Positions 37,072-45,579 of a stretch of 64,000 nt of DNA are shown in pieces. The notes under the pieces are model-generated. The model searched no databases. It had not been told where the DNA came from and saw nothing but the letters and a program-made list of their open reading frames with translations. The position numbers were made by a program, and so were the translations under genes. The stretch is from an uncultured Desulfobulbus sp. (GTDB lineage: Bacteria > Desulfobacterota > Desulfobulbia > Desulfobulbales > Desulfobulbaceae). The stretch covers positions 3,121,001-3,185,000 of the forward strand of contig NZ_OY760916.1 of the NCBI RefSeq assembly GCF_963664075.1, given 5' to 3'. How positions within the stretch are numbered: the first letter of the stretch is position 1; each line of letters begins with the position of its first letter.

Positions 37072-37627
37072 AGTGATACTGATAGATGGGTTCTTTAAGA
37101 AATCGCTCCCACTCCAGGCGGTACAGATAACCAAGTCGCTGAACCTGCTGATCGGTATAGGGCGTTGCCTGGACAAGTTCAAAACCGAGCTTATCCAGAC
37201 ACCGCTGCTGCGCCAAATTGTTGACATCGGTATACATTTCTACCCGCCGCAGATTCAATCGATCAAAAAGAAATAAAATCAGATACTTCTGTGCTTCAGT
37301 CCCATACCCTTTCCCGCGCATCTCCGGGTTCGCTACTTTAAGTGCGATGACAGCAGTAATAGGATCCTCTGCGCGTACCCAGTAATGGATGGTCCCCACC
37401 GGCTCGCCTTCACGCAACTCCATTAAAAAGGTCTTGTTGCGCTCACTCCAGAGCATACCGGCCTCGATCTGCCGTTGTATTTCTGGAACAGGGAGATGCT
37501 CCGGGCTCAGGTACAAACCAAAGGCAAGAGGGTCGCAGCTCCAGCGAGAGATGAGCTCTGCATCCTCTTTTTCGATGCGACGGAGGAGCAGGCGGATCGT
37601 AAATAACTTATTGCCAAAGATGGTCAT
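37064..37627 (-). CDS. GNAT-family N-acetyltransferase (RimJ/RimL type)
   Basis: A 187-aa acyl-CoA-dependent acetyltransferase. It opens RLLLRRIEKEDAELISRW and has the CoA-binding motif A NPEMRGKGYGTEAQKYL (RGKGYG) near residue 115, and motif B FDRLNLRRVEMYTDVNN. The RimJ/RimL-like subgroup acetylates protein N-termini, antibiotics or metabolites. It overlaps the deacetylase gene by eight bases, giving an acetyltransferase-deacetylase pair in one transcript, which may act on a common target. Confidence 0.93.
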   Translation of the reverse strand: MTIFGNKLFTIRLLLRRIEKEDAELISRWSCDPLAFGLYLSPEHLPVPEIQRQIEAGMLWSERNKTFLMELREGEPVGTIHYWVRAEDPITAVIALKVANPEMRGKGYGTEAQKYLILFLFDRLNLRRVEMYTDVNNLAQQRCLDKLGFELVQATPYTDQQVQRLGYLYRLEWERFLKEPIYQYHYA

Positions 37628-37692
37628 AGTACCCAGGCCCTGAGCGTAGTGGCGACATCAAGCTCAAAAAACAATCCCCCTTAACGGCTTAT

Positions 37693-40600
37693 CTACTTGG
37701 TCATATTATTCACCGCCGACTGCAAAGAACTGCTCGAGGCCATGAGCCGCTCCAGGGCAGCAACCGTATCACCCACAGAGTCCTGTACGGTTTCCGTGGT
37801 CTTACGATTATCCCCTGCGGTTTGCACAACCGTTTGTATCTGCTCCATCACCTTCTGACCATGATCTGCCAGATCCGCCGCCCTGCCACTGACATCGTCT
37901 ATGGACGTAGAAATCGTCATGATACCACTGGAGATCTCATCCATGGCACTCAAAGCGGTATTAATGACCTTGGAGCCATCATCGAGCATGCGCATGCCGT
38001 CCTGCATGGCGGTAATAGTCTGGCGGCTGTCGTTCTCCACCATTTTAACGATATTGGAAATATCAACCGCTGAACGGGAACTATTTTCAGCCAGTTTACG
38101 GACTTCATCGGCAACCACGGCAAAGCCGCGCCCGGCATCACCGGCTCGAGCAGCCTCAATAGCAGCATTAAAAGCCAACAGGTTCGTCTGCGAGGCGATC
38201 TCTTTGATGATGTCGACAAAGCCACCAATTTTTTCAACCTGAGAGACCAGCGTCGCCACCATCTCATTATTTTGTTGCATGGAGCGGTTGATTTGCTGCA
38301 TCTTTTCACCGGCTTCCGCGCCTGCCTTGCGTCCATTTTCCGCCTCGGAAGAAACGGACCCAGCCAACTGGTTCACCTTTTCGCTGACTCCCAGCATCTC
38401 ATTGGAAGATGCCAACATCTGACGAATGGTGGCCTCCGAGGCATCCAAGCGAACAACCTCCTGCTCGATCGCCTCGTTCATCACCTGCATATCTTTTTTA
38501 ACCTGGCCCATACGTTGCTGGGAGTCGGCTACCAGGCCGGCGACCTCGCTGCTGGCGGTGCTGACCAACTGTTCAACCTCGGCCTCTGCACTGACATCAA
38601 GGACAAACTCAAGCGCGCCTTTGATGTTACCCTTGGCATCTTTAATCGGAGCACCGGTGTACTTGATGGCGATGTCACGGCCATTGATCCGGGCAACCGT
38701 CTTGCTCGAGATTACCTGATCGCTCTGCATGGCCTGATTGCAGGAACAGTGTTCTGTTCGACAATGGCCTGTATTAAAAAAATTATAGCATTTCTTGCCG
38801 ATCAATTCGTCGGCACTCACCCCGAGGGCTTGGGCACCAGCCGGGTTGATATAGGTGATAGAAAAATCGGTATCAATCGAGAAAATCGGCGTGGGAATGG
38901 CATTCAGATTTTCAATTTTTTCATTGGCATCCTGACGTTGCCGGGCCTCATCGGTGATATCAAGGACAAACTCCAAGGCACCGGTGATATTGCCTTTGGC
39001 GTCTTTGATGGGCGCCCCGGTGTACTTAATCGGCATGATAACCCCATCTCGTGGCCGGGCGATGGTCTCTTCACTGATGACCGAATCACTGTTCATCGCC
39101 CGGAGACAGGCGCATTTTTCGGTCTGGCAATGCGGTGTTTTAAACAACTCATAACACTTGCGGCCAATGGCGGCATCAGGGGCCAGGCCGACTGCCGAAG
39201 CTCCCGCCGGGTTTATGAAGGTCACGGTATACTCGGTGTCGATCGACATGATCGGGGTGGGGATGGCATTGAGATTTTCAATCTTGGTGTTGGCATCGTG
39301 CCGCTGTTTAGCCTCTTCGGTGATATCTAGAATAAACTCAAGAGCCCCTTTGATATTCCCTTTGGCATCCTTGATGGGAGCCCCGGTATATTTGATGGGC
39401 ACAATCACCCCTTCACGCGGCCGAGCTATGGTTTCCTCGGTGACGATGCCATCGGTGGACATAGCCTGGGTGCAGGCACATTTCTCGGTACGACAATGGG
39501 GTGTCCTAAAAAAATCATAACATTTCTTGCCCACCATCTCGTCCGGACTGAGCCCCACCACAGAAGCTCCTGCCGGGTTCATATAGGTGATAGTAAAATC
39601 GGGATCAATGGACATGATCGGGGTCGGAATGGCATTGAGATTTTCAATTTTCTCATTGGCCATCTGCTGGTGCTTACTTTCTTCGGTCACATCCAAGACG
39701 TATTCGAGGGCTCCTTTAATATTGCCTTTGGCATCCTTGATTGGAGCACCGGTATACTTAATGGGAATAATCACCCCTTCTTTTGGTCGGGCAATGGTCT
39801 GCTCGGAGACAACACCGTCGGTTTTCATGGCCCGGAGGCAGGCACACTTCTCGGTTTTACAGTGCGGCGTCTTAAAAAGATCATAACATTTCTTGCCTAC
39901 CGCCTCATCGGGGCTCATTCCGACCACACCCGCCCCGGCGGGATTCATGAAGGTGATGGTGAAATCGGTATCAATGGACATGATTGGCGTGGGGATGGTA
40001 TTGAGGTTTTCAATTTTCTCATCAGCTAACTGCTGCTGTCTGGCTTCATCGGTGACATCAAGAACGTATTCAACAGCTCCGATAATATTGCCTTTGGCAT
40101 CCTTAATCGGCGCACCGGTGTACTTAATGGGCACAATGACCCCATCCCTTGGGCGAGCGATAGTCTGCTCTGAGACAACGCTGTCAGTCTTCATCGCTCG
40201 CAGGCAGGCGCATTTTTCGGTTTTACAGTGCGGCGTCTTAAAAAGATCAAAACATTTTTTTCCCACGGCCTCATCCGGCGTCAATCCAGCCACTCCAGCT
40301 CCGGCCGGATTAATAAACGTTACTGTAAATTTATCGTCGATCTCCATAATCGGCGTGGGGATAACATTAAGGTCGGTCTCCATCTGGTTCAGTCGAGCTT
40401 CCAGTTCTTTCTCCCGGGTGATATCTGCCATAACAACCAGGGTCTGGTCTTCGGATTCGGCTACATGACTGGCCTGAGAACGGTAGTAGCGCAGGCCAGC
40501 CCCGTTATTGTGGACAGCTTCTGCGCTCACAGGCTTATGGAGGCGCTTGGCCTTTTCAACCGGGCAATCTTTGGTTCCGCAGAGATGCAGGTTGCAGGTC

Positions 40601-40773
40601 TCTTCACAGGTCATCTTGCCAATCACCTCAGCAGAGCTCAGGTTGAACGTTTTGTAAAACGCATTGTTGGCCCAAATAATGGTGCGCTTATCATCTACGA
40701 CAAACCCCGCCTCGTCCCGAGTCTCCAGCAAACGCATATCCAAATTGCCAGGTGTATTTGCTCCAGATGCCAT
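37693..40773 (-). CDS. Soluble methyl-accepting chemotaxis protein with tandem Cys-rich PAS repeats
   Basis: A 1026-aa cytoplasmic chemoreceptor without signal peptide or membrane helix. One divergent PAS domain (about 10-125, with a Cys cluster C-x3-C-x4-C-x4-C) is followed by five almost identical PAS repeats of 122 residues (about 136-744). Each repeat starts (N)[10 protein letters not shown] and has a [15 protein letters not shown]-type cluster and [13 protein letters not shown]. The last repeat varies most ([15 protein letters not shown]). The C-terminal signalling coil has the CheA/CheW-contact hairpin [20 protein letters not shown]. Clusters may bind haem, Fe-S or metal, so redox or gas sensing is plausible. 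GGAGG lies five bases before ATG 40773. Third in the operon after the CheW-domain gene. Confidence 0.93.
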   Translation of the reverse strand: MASGANTPGNLDMRLLETRDEAGFVVDDKRTIIWANNAFYKTFNLSSAEVIGKMTCEETCNLHLCGTKDCPVEKAKRLHKPVSAEAVHNNGAGLRYYRSQASHVAESEDQTLVVMADITREKELEARLNQMETDLNVIPTPIMEIDDKFTVTFINPAGAGVAGLTPDEAVGKKCFDLFKTPHCKTEKCACLRAMKTDSVVSEQTIARPRDGVIVPIKYTGAPIKDAKGNIIGAVEYVLDVTDEARQQQLADEKIENLNTIPTPIMSIDTDFTITFMNPAGAGVVGMSPDEAVGKKCYDLFKTPHCKTEKCACLRAMKTDGVVSEQTIARPKEGVIIPIKYTGAPIKDAKGNIKGALEYVLDVTEESKHQQMANEKIENLNAIPTPIMSIDPDFTITYMNPAGASVVGLSPDEMVGKKCYDFFRTPHCRTEKCACTQAMSTDGIVTEETIARPREGVIVPIKYTGAPIKDAKGNIKGALEFILDITEEAKQRHDANTKIENLNAIPTPIMSIDTEYTVTFINPAGASAVGLAPDAAIGRKCYELFKTPHCQTEKCACLRAMNSDSVISEETIARPRDGVIMPIKYTGAPIKDAKGNITGALEFVLDITDEARQRQDANEKIENLNAIPTPIFSIDTDFSITYINPAGAQALGVSADELIGKKCYNFFNTGHCRTEHCSCNQAMQSDQVISSKTVARINGRDIAIKYTGAPIKDAKGNIKGALEFVLDVSAEAEVEQLVSTASSEVAGLVADSQQRMGQVKKDMQVMNEAIEQEVVRLDASEATIRQMLASSNEMLGVSEKVNQLAGSVSSEAENGRKAGAEAGEKMQQINRSMQQNNEMVATLVSQVEKIGGFVDIIKEIASQTNLLAFNAAIEAARAGDAGRGFAVVADEVRKLAENSSRSAVDISNIVKMVENDSRQTITAMQDGMRMLDDGSKVINTALSAMDEISSGIMTISTSIDDVSGRAADLADHGQKVMEQIQTVVQTAGDNRKTTETVQDSVGDTVAALERLMASSSSLQSAVNNMTK
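38542..40368. repeat. Five tandem 366-bp PAS-coding repeats
   Basis: Units at about 40003-40368, 39637-40002, 39271-39636, 38905-39270 and 38542-38904 code for five PAS repeats. The length is exactly 122 codons for at least the first four, and long stretches are shared between units. This fits recent duplication, or repeated conversion, inside the gene. Confidence 0.9.
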
Positions 40774-40793
40774 AATTTCCTCCATCTTAGTTC

Positions 40794-42353
40794 TTAAAAC
40801 CTCACACTCTGCTGTTCACTGGAATCTTGCAGACCACCTGTTGAACATTCTGCACTCAACATCGCATCCCCCGAAGAAAATGCCTCTTCAATCTTCAGAT
40901 GATTTCGCAAAATATTAGCTATATTGACAACCAGTACATGTTCTTTGAGCCCTTCTTCGTTGATAAATTCAATGAGCCGATCCAGGGTATCCTTTTTGGA
41001 GTGGAGCTCTGGCCGCAACGAAGGGGTTGCATGATATTTTTCTTGTTTATAGATGGTGATGATCTCGTCGACCAGAAGGGCCACCATATTGCCCCCTGCC
41101 CTTCCGATAATGAGTTTATCTTCCGGGCCCAACTCTTTCCCCACGACATTATGCTCCGGGCAGGTATAAAAATTCCGAAGGCTCATAACCGGGACCACAC
41201 GACCACGAAGATTAATGACCCCCTGGATGAGTCCCTGATCACTGGTGAGTTGGATCAAATCGCCGCAATCGATGATCTCCTGCACATCTTTGAGTTCAAT
41301 GGCATAACGTTTACCGATACCAAAAATCAGATAGCAATGTTCGGTAATGATATGACGGGCTGAGGGTTCATCCTCCTGGGCAGCCTGCTCGCCATTGCGC
41401 CGTAACCTGCCCATGGCGCTGATCTTGTCGATCTGGGTGCTGATCAACCCTTGAACATTAAGCAGCATGATATTGGTAAAGCTGGCAGAAGAGCAGACCC
41501 CCTGTAGATGAGGCAGATGCTCTCCTGGAATAGGCAATATCTCATCCTCGGCAACAACTAAGATCTGATGTACCTTATCCACAATCAGTCCAAAGCTCAG
41601 AGTCTCTGAATGCATCACCAAAATACGCGTATCTTCAGTGGGCTTAAGATCCTCAGTCGAACACCCTAACAGTACGGCACTGCAAAGAACCGGGATTGTT
41701 TGCCCACGTAACTGCAGAGCCCCCTGGACTTTGCCACTCCGAAAGGTTTCATCTATGTTGGCAAAAAAACAGATCTCACGGGCTTCGGCCACCGGGACTC
41801 CGTACACCTGATTTCGACATGAGTAGAGCACAAACTGCTGGTAGCATCGTTGCCGGGGAGCAATAACTTCTCCCTGGTTAGAGTCGGTTTCAACACTATC
41901 GGGAGAGCCGGGAAAGAGCTTCTCTAAATCAATGAGCTCCAGGGTTCGCTTCCCCCCATCCAACTTGATAAGATCGGTGATCACACTCTCCTTACTCATG
42001 AGAAAGGCAGGAAGTGCTTCGATGGATTCCGATCCGACCCGAAGAACATCTCGAATATCCTCCACCAGCAGACCGTAACGTTTCGATCTAACCTGCACCA
42101 CGGCCACCTTGGCCTCAGGGCCATAAGCAGTCACAGCGAGCTCCAGCCGTTTTTTGAGGTTAATGACCGGGATAACATCGCCACGCAGAGGCATAATCCC
42201 TTCGAGAAACGCAGCCCCTGTCGGCAGAGGTTGGATCTGCTCATCCAAGACCAATGCTTCCACAACCTGCTCGGCGGGCATGGCTATTTCAACATCGGTT
42301 TGCTGATCAAGAATAAACGAGGCAAAAAGCTGGTCTTTCATTACAAACGTCAC
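40794..42353 (-). CDS. Triple CheW-domain scaffold protein
   Basis: A 519-aa protein made of three CheW-like domains (about residues 8-145, 175-300 and 340-490). Each has the core pattern such as [28 protein letters not shown] and [15 protein letters not shown]. No receiver, kinase or Hpt domain is visible, so it is a scaffold rather than a CheV. It would bring the soluble receptor, encoded 20 bases downstream, to a CheA kinase elsewhere. A GTG at 42353 overlaps the preceding stop by four bases (GTGA); an ATG at 42341 is an alternative start. Confidence 0.92.
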   Translation of the reverse strand: MTFVMKDQLFASFILDQQTDVEIAMPAEQVVEALVLDEQIQPLPTGAAFLEGIMPLRGDVIPVINLKKRLELAVTAYGPEAKVAVVQVRSKRYGLLVEDIRDVLRVGSESIEALPAFLMSKESVITDLIKLDGGKRTLELIDLEKLFPGSPDSVETDSNQGEVIAPRQRCYQQFVLYSCRNQVYGVPVAEAREICFFANIDETFRSGKVQGALQLRGQTIPVLCSAVLLGCSTEDLKPTEDTRILVMHSETLSFGLIVDKVHQILVVAEDEILPIPGEHLPHLQGVCSSASFTNIMLLNVQGLISTQIDKISAMGRLRRNGEQAAQEDEPSARHIITEHCYLIFGIGKRYAIELKDVQEIIDCGDLIQLTSDQGLIQGVINLRGRVVPVMSLRNFYTCPEHNVVGKELGPEDKLIIGRAGGNMVALLVDEIITIYKQEKYHATPSLRPELHSKKDTLDRLIEFINEEGLKEHVLVVNIANILRNHLKIEEAFSSGDAMLSAECSTGGLQDSSEQQSVRF

Positions 42354-42760
42354 TCTTCCACTGTAGGTCCGGTGGCACTGTCTTTGAAAGGAGCGCTCCG
42401 TGCTTCCAATCGGTTCAGCACCGCTTCAATCTCACTGAAATCACTATCCTGATAGGCAATAAATCGGGGACGCAACTGATGTGCTGAGGCAACGGTTTCA
42501 GTCTCGGCATCGGGAAGGATAAGAACGAAAAACACCTGCTCCAGGCGAAAACGAAAGGGAGACAAAGACAGCAGTTCCTGCGTGTTCGTTGCCTGTAACA
42601 CAACGGTTTCCGGCAAAGGTACCGGGGTTTGAAAGTGACGAAGCAACTCCTGCATGTTCCAGCAATCCGTTAAGGACTCAAGGTTATCCAGCGCCTTGAT
42701 GGAACGTTTGAGTCGCTCACCACTTTCAGTCTGATTCGACCGAAATAACAGTACGTTCAT
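42350..42760 (-). CDS. Small protein with a possible degenerate receiver fold
   Basis: A 136-aa soluble protein not recognised. It begins MNVLLFRSNQTESGERLKRSI and alternates strands and helices (LLF, VVLQ, VFFVLILPDAE, RPRFIAYQD) with a closing helix EIEAVLNRL. This resembles a CheY-like fold, but the phosphoacceptor Asp and the early acidic pair are absent, so phosphorylation is unlikely. First gene of the sigma-54-driven sensory operon; its stop overlaps the CheW-gene start. Function and even the fold are inference. Confidence 0.6.
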   Translation of the reverse strand: MNVLLFRSNQTESGERLKRSIKALDNLESLTDCWNMQELLRHFQTPVPLPETVVLQATNTQELLSLSPFRFRLEQVFFVLILPDAETETVASAHQLRPRFIAYQDSDFSEIEAVLNRLEARSAPFKDSATGPTVEE

Positions 42761-42792
42761 GGCAGCCTCTTTTCAGTGGTAGAACAGATTTC

Positions 42793-42944
42793 ACACTGTC
42801 CCCTCAGGTCAAGGCAAAGAGCATGCCAAAGCACAAGAGACGCCGCTTAAAAAAAAAGTCTGTATTCACAGCAATTCGTGGCTGTTTATCCCATCGAAAC
42901 GATGCGTGGCACTGTTGACACTGTCAACTTTTGTGGACAGTGTC
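42793..42944. promoter_or_regulatory. GACACTGTC repeats, probable activator-binding sites
   Basis: The palindrome GTTGACACTGTCAAC (42914-42928) and GGACAGTGTC (42935-42944) form an inverted pair of GACACTGTC. A third copy, ACACTGTCC, lies at 42794-42802 next to the predicted transcript start. The pair is about 120-140 bases upstream of the sigma-54 start, the usual distance for enhancer-binding activators. Confidence 0.65.
42813..42830 (-). promoter_or_regulatory. Sigma-54 promoter of the sensory operon
   Basis: On the minus strand TTGGCATGCTCTTTGCC carries GG at -24 (42827-42826) and GC at -12 (42815-42814), exactly 12 bases apart. This is close to the consensus TGGCACG-N4-TTGC. It lies about 55 bases before the first start codon (42760), and the predicted transcript start is near 42802. 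Confidence 0.8.
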
Positions 42945-42967
42945 TTATAAAGTGGACGAAGATCTGT

Positions 42968-44350
42968 TTAGGCCTGTTCGTATTTTTTAATCAACTGATA
43001 TAAGCGGGTTCGAGAAAGGCCGGACACACGACCTGCCTCCATGATATTCCCTTTACATTGACGCAAAAGACGCGTTGTATAGTCGCGTTCAAAGGCTTCT
43101 TTCGCCTCTCGCCAGCTGAAAACGGTTCCATCACATCCACAGAGCATCACATCGGTCGGGCTTTGACGCTGGACATTGGCACGGGCATGCGCGGTTCGAA
43201 TATGCAAAGGAAGATGTTGGGAAAAAAGTACGGGAGAGTACACAGCTTGGGCAAAGGCGGATTCCATTGCCTGGGAGAGTTCACGGACGTTACCAGGCCA
43301 GGAGTATGAGCAGAGCAGCTCCATAACCTCAGGCAGACATTCTTTAGATTCCTGACCATAGCGGTGAATCAGACGGGTAAGAAAATGATCGACCAAGAGG
43401 GTGATATCCCCTTCGCGCTCCCGCAGGGGTGGGAGGTGTAAACTCAGCCCGCGAAGTCGATAGAGTAAATCTTCGCGAAAATCTCCATGCTGGGTCAGTT
43501 GGGCCAGGTCTCGATTCGAGGCGCAGATTAAGCGAAAATCACTGTGGCATTCCTCCTGACTCCCCACCGGGCAAAAGGTTCGTTCCTGGAGCACCCGCAG
43601 AAAACTCTTTTGGGTAGCCGGGGGCAACTCGCCCACTTCATCTAAAAAAAGCGTTCCCCCATCGGCATGACGTATCAGACCCCGGTTAGACCGATCTGCC
43701 CCGGTAAAGGCACCCTTCACATGCCCAAAGAGGACTGATTCCACCAGTTGTTCTGGCAGGGCCGTACAATCGACCACAACAAAATTCCCTCGTGATCGTT
43801 TGCTATTGGCATGAATAGCCCGAGCAAAGGCCTCCTTGCCGGTCCCCGACTCCCCAGAGATGAGCACACTGGTATCAGAGGCGGCCGCATTGGCGAGAAT
43901 CTCTAGGCACTGGACAAAACGAGGACTTTCACCCACCAGCTGGTCCCGCTCCACCGCCTTCAGTGCGGCCCGCTTTCCATACAGCGCCTGCCGGTATTGC
44001 AGTGCTCTGGCAAGCGGCAGAGATATCTCTTTTATGATCGTTTTTTTTTCAAGATAACACCAGGCACCATGGCGGATAGCGAGCTCAGCGCCATCGGGAT
44101 CCCCCTGCCCGGTCATAATGATGACCTGGGGATCCGAAGGGACAACACGCAGCTGTTCAATCATTTTCAACCCATTGCCATCGGGAAGATAGACATCAAG
44201 GAGAATAATATCAAAATCCCCCTCCCTGGCCCGCTGGAGGCCAGCTGCAAGGGAAAGAGTGGCCTCGGACTCGTGATCCAGGCTCTTGAGCTTGTCGGCC
44301 ACGGTTTCAGCGAGCAGAATATCGTCATCAATGATGAGAATTTTTGCCAT
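42968..44350 (-). CDS. NtrC-type sigma-54-dependent response regulator
   Basis: A 460-aa activator with a receiver domain (phosphoacceptor Asp52 in IILLDVYLPDGNG), an AAA+ sigma-54 interaction domain (Walker A GESGTGKE at 166-173, GAFTGAD loop at 213-219, Walker B-region GGTLFLDEVGELP) and a Fis-type helix-turn-helix at the C-terminus (GNIMEAGRVSGLSRTRLYQ). It turns on sigma-54 promoters when phosphorylated. The start ATG 44350 matches the receiver beginning; a longer frame is rejected. Its gene lies directly upstream of the sensory operon's sigma-54 promoter, which is its likely target. Confidence 0.95.
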   Translation of the reverse strand: MAKILIIDDDILLAETVADKLKSLDHESEATLSLAAGLQRAREGDFDIILLDVYLPDGNGLKMIEQLRVVPSDPQVIIMTGQGDPDGAELAIRHGAWCYLEKKTIIKEISLPLARALQYRQALYGKRAALKAVERDQLVGESPRFVQCLEILANAAASDTSVLISGESGTGKEAFARAIHANSKRSRGNFVVVDCTALPEQLVESVLFGHVKGAFTGADRSNRGLIRHADGGTLFLDEVGELPPATQKSFLRVLQERTFCPVGSQEECHSDFRLICASNRDLAQLTQHGDFREDLLYRLRGLSLHLPPLREREGDITLLVDHFLTRLIHRYGQESKECLPEVMELLCSYSWPGNVRELSQAMESAFAQAVYSPVLFSQHLPLHIRTAHARANVQRQSPTDVMLCGCDGTVFSWREAKEAFERDYTTRLLRQCKGNIMEAGRVSGLSRTRLYQLIKKYEQA

Positions 44351-44508
44351 GTGTTTGACGAACAACGGAGATTTTAGATGAGTGGAACCCAGATAAAAGG
44401 GTCTCTTCTTGATGAGGCGAGCACCTGTGTTGCGGCAAAACACCATCGGAGAAAAAGAGACATTGGCTCTATTACATGATTTTCACAGGAAATTGTCAAG
44501 ATGTGGCT

Positions 44509-45177
44509 TCAGGAAGCCGCCAGGAATTGCCCTAGGGTGGCAAGCAGTAGCTTTCGATCAAGCGGTTTGGCAACAACGGCTCGTATTGGGGTGGTACCTA
44601 GATCAACCTCATCTAAACTTTGCCCATAGCCAGTCATGACGATGACTGGCAGCTCCGGTTTATGCGATTGGAGAAAACTGCACAACTCCACACCATTGCA
44701 GTACGGCATCTCCAAATCGGTTAGGACGAGATCATAGCGACTCCCGTCCCTTTGCAGATGCTCTATGGCGGCTCCTGCGCTTGTCAGAGTAGATATGGCC
44801 AGTTCATGATCTTTGAGATAATGTTCGATCACTTTGAGCACGTCCGGCTCATCGTCGACGACCAATATTCGCCCTTGCAGCACGCCGACGTCATTGACGT
44901 AATCTGGCTTCTGACCGACAAAGAGTCCCTGAGATTTTTCTTTTTTTTTCGCCTGAATCTGCTCTACAATTTCTTCCCCCCGTTCGCAGGAGGCAATAAT
45001 CCGCAACAATCGACGTTGCACCACATCATCGGGATGATTTTCCTCTTCAATCATTTCCACATTGGCCCGGATAATACTGAAAATATTTTTCATAGCGTGG
45101 GCATGTTCACGACTGAGCTGACTGGGAGTTTGCATTGAAGGGTCCATAATCGATTTTGATGTAGCAAACGGATGCAT
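44509..45177 (-). CDS. Response regulator with an N-terminal DHp-like helix pair
   Basis: A 222-aa protein. Residues 22-78 form two helices with a histidine-kinase-like H-box (LSREHAHAMKNIFSIIRANVE, His25 and His27), but no ATPase domain follows. A receiver domain starts at about 102 (GRILVVDDEPDV, acidic pair 108-109) with Asp154 (LVLTDLEMPYCNG) as phosphoacceptor and a Lys in VVAKPLDRK. It might act in a phosphorelay with the neighbouring kinase or receiver proteins. ATG 45177 has AAGGAA eight bases upstream; an extension to 45384 is unlikely. Followed after 158 bases by the NtrC-type gene, so the two may be co-transcribed. Confidence 0.85.
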   Translation of the reverse strand: MHPFATSKSIMDPSMQTPSQLSREHAHAMKNIFSIIRANVEMIEEENHPDDVVQRRLLRIIASCERGEEIVEQIQAKKKEKSQGLFVGQKPDYVNDVGVLQGRILVVDDEPDVLKVIEHYLKDHELAISTLTSAGAAIEHLQRDGSRYDLVLTDLEMPYCNGVELCSFLQSHKPELPVIVMTGYGQSLDEVDLGTTPIRAVVAKPLDRKLLLATLGQFLAAS

Positions 45178-45579
45178 GACGAGATTCCTTTTCTCTACAA
45201 GAGCTGGCGGCTTTGAGGGGTGAGGTAAACAGAGGAGACTTTTGTCTGCATGTGGGAGTTGTTCTTGTTTACTTCCCGCCCAAGAATGGCTATGCTGCAC
45301 CCATAAGGGAGCACGAAATACGCAGAGACCTTGCATGTTTTTTTGCGATCTCTCCCTATCATTTATATACCAAATCGTGTGCACATAAAAATACAGTTAT
45401 CTATTTTATATGTTATCCCGTGCTCATGCACCTTGGTACAATGTCATGCTGAATGCTTGGTCAGGCCTGCCTGCAAAGCTCTTCAGATACAATTTCGCTT
45501 ACCAAACGACCTGCTTCCCTCCTGATCGCTGTTGTCCTGATGGCTATTTGAGGTTTCGCTCGCGTGAATCTTTGAGAAT
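45178..45579. other. Divergent intergenic region
   Basis: About 402 bases between the response-regulator gene and rlmKL. It is AT-rich around 45340-45430, with TATA-like boxes on both strands, and should hold both promoters. No hexamer pair is convincing and there is no supported gene. Confidence 0.4.

Noticed and set aside
37072-37227. A longer N-terminus for the deacetylase-like protein
   Set aside because: These 52 codons lie within the GNAT gene in another frame and do not resemble the family; ATG 37071 starts the conserved part.
38542-40368. The regular repeats as a CRISPR array or mobile repeat
   Set aside because: Units are 366 bases, contiguous and coding, so they are protein-domain repeats.
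38272-40797. Several long plus-strand open frames opposite the chemoreceptor gene
   Set aside because: They mirror the repeated PAS-coding DNA and follow its 366-base period; none has an independent domain or start signal.
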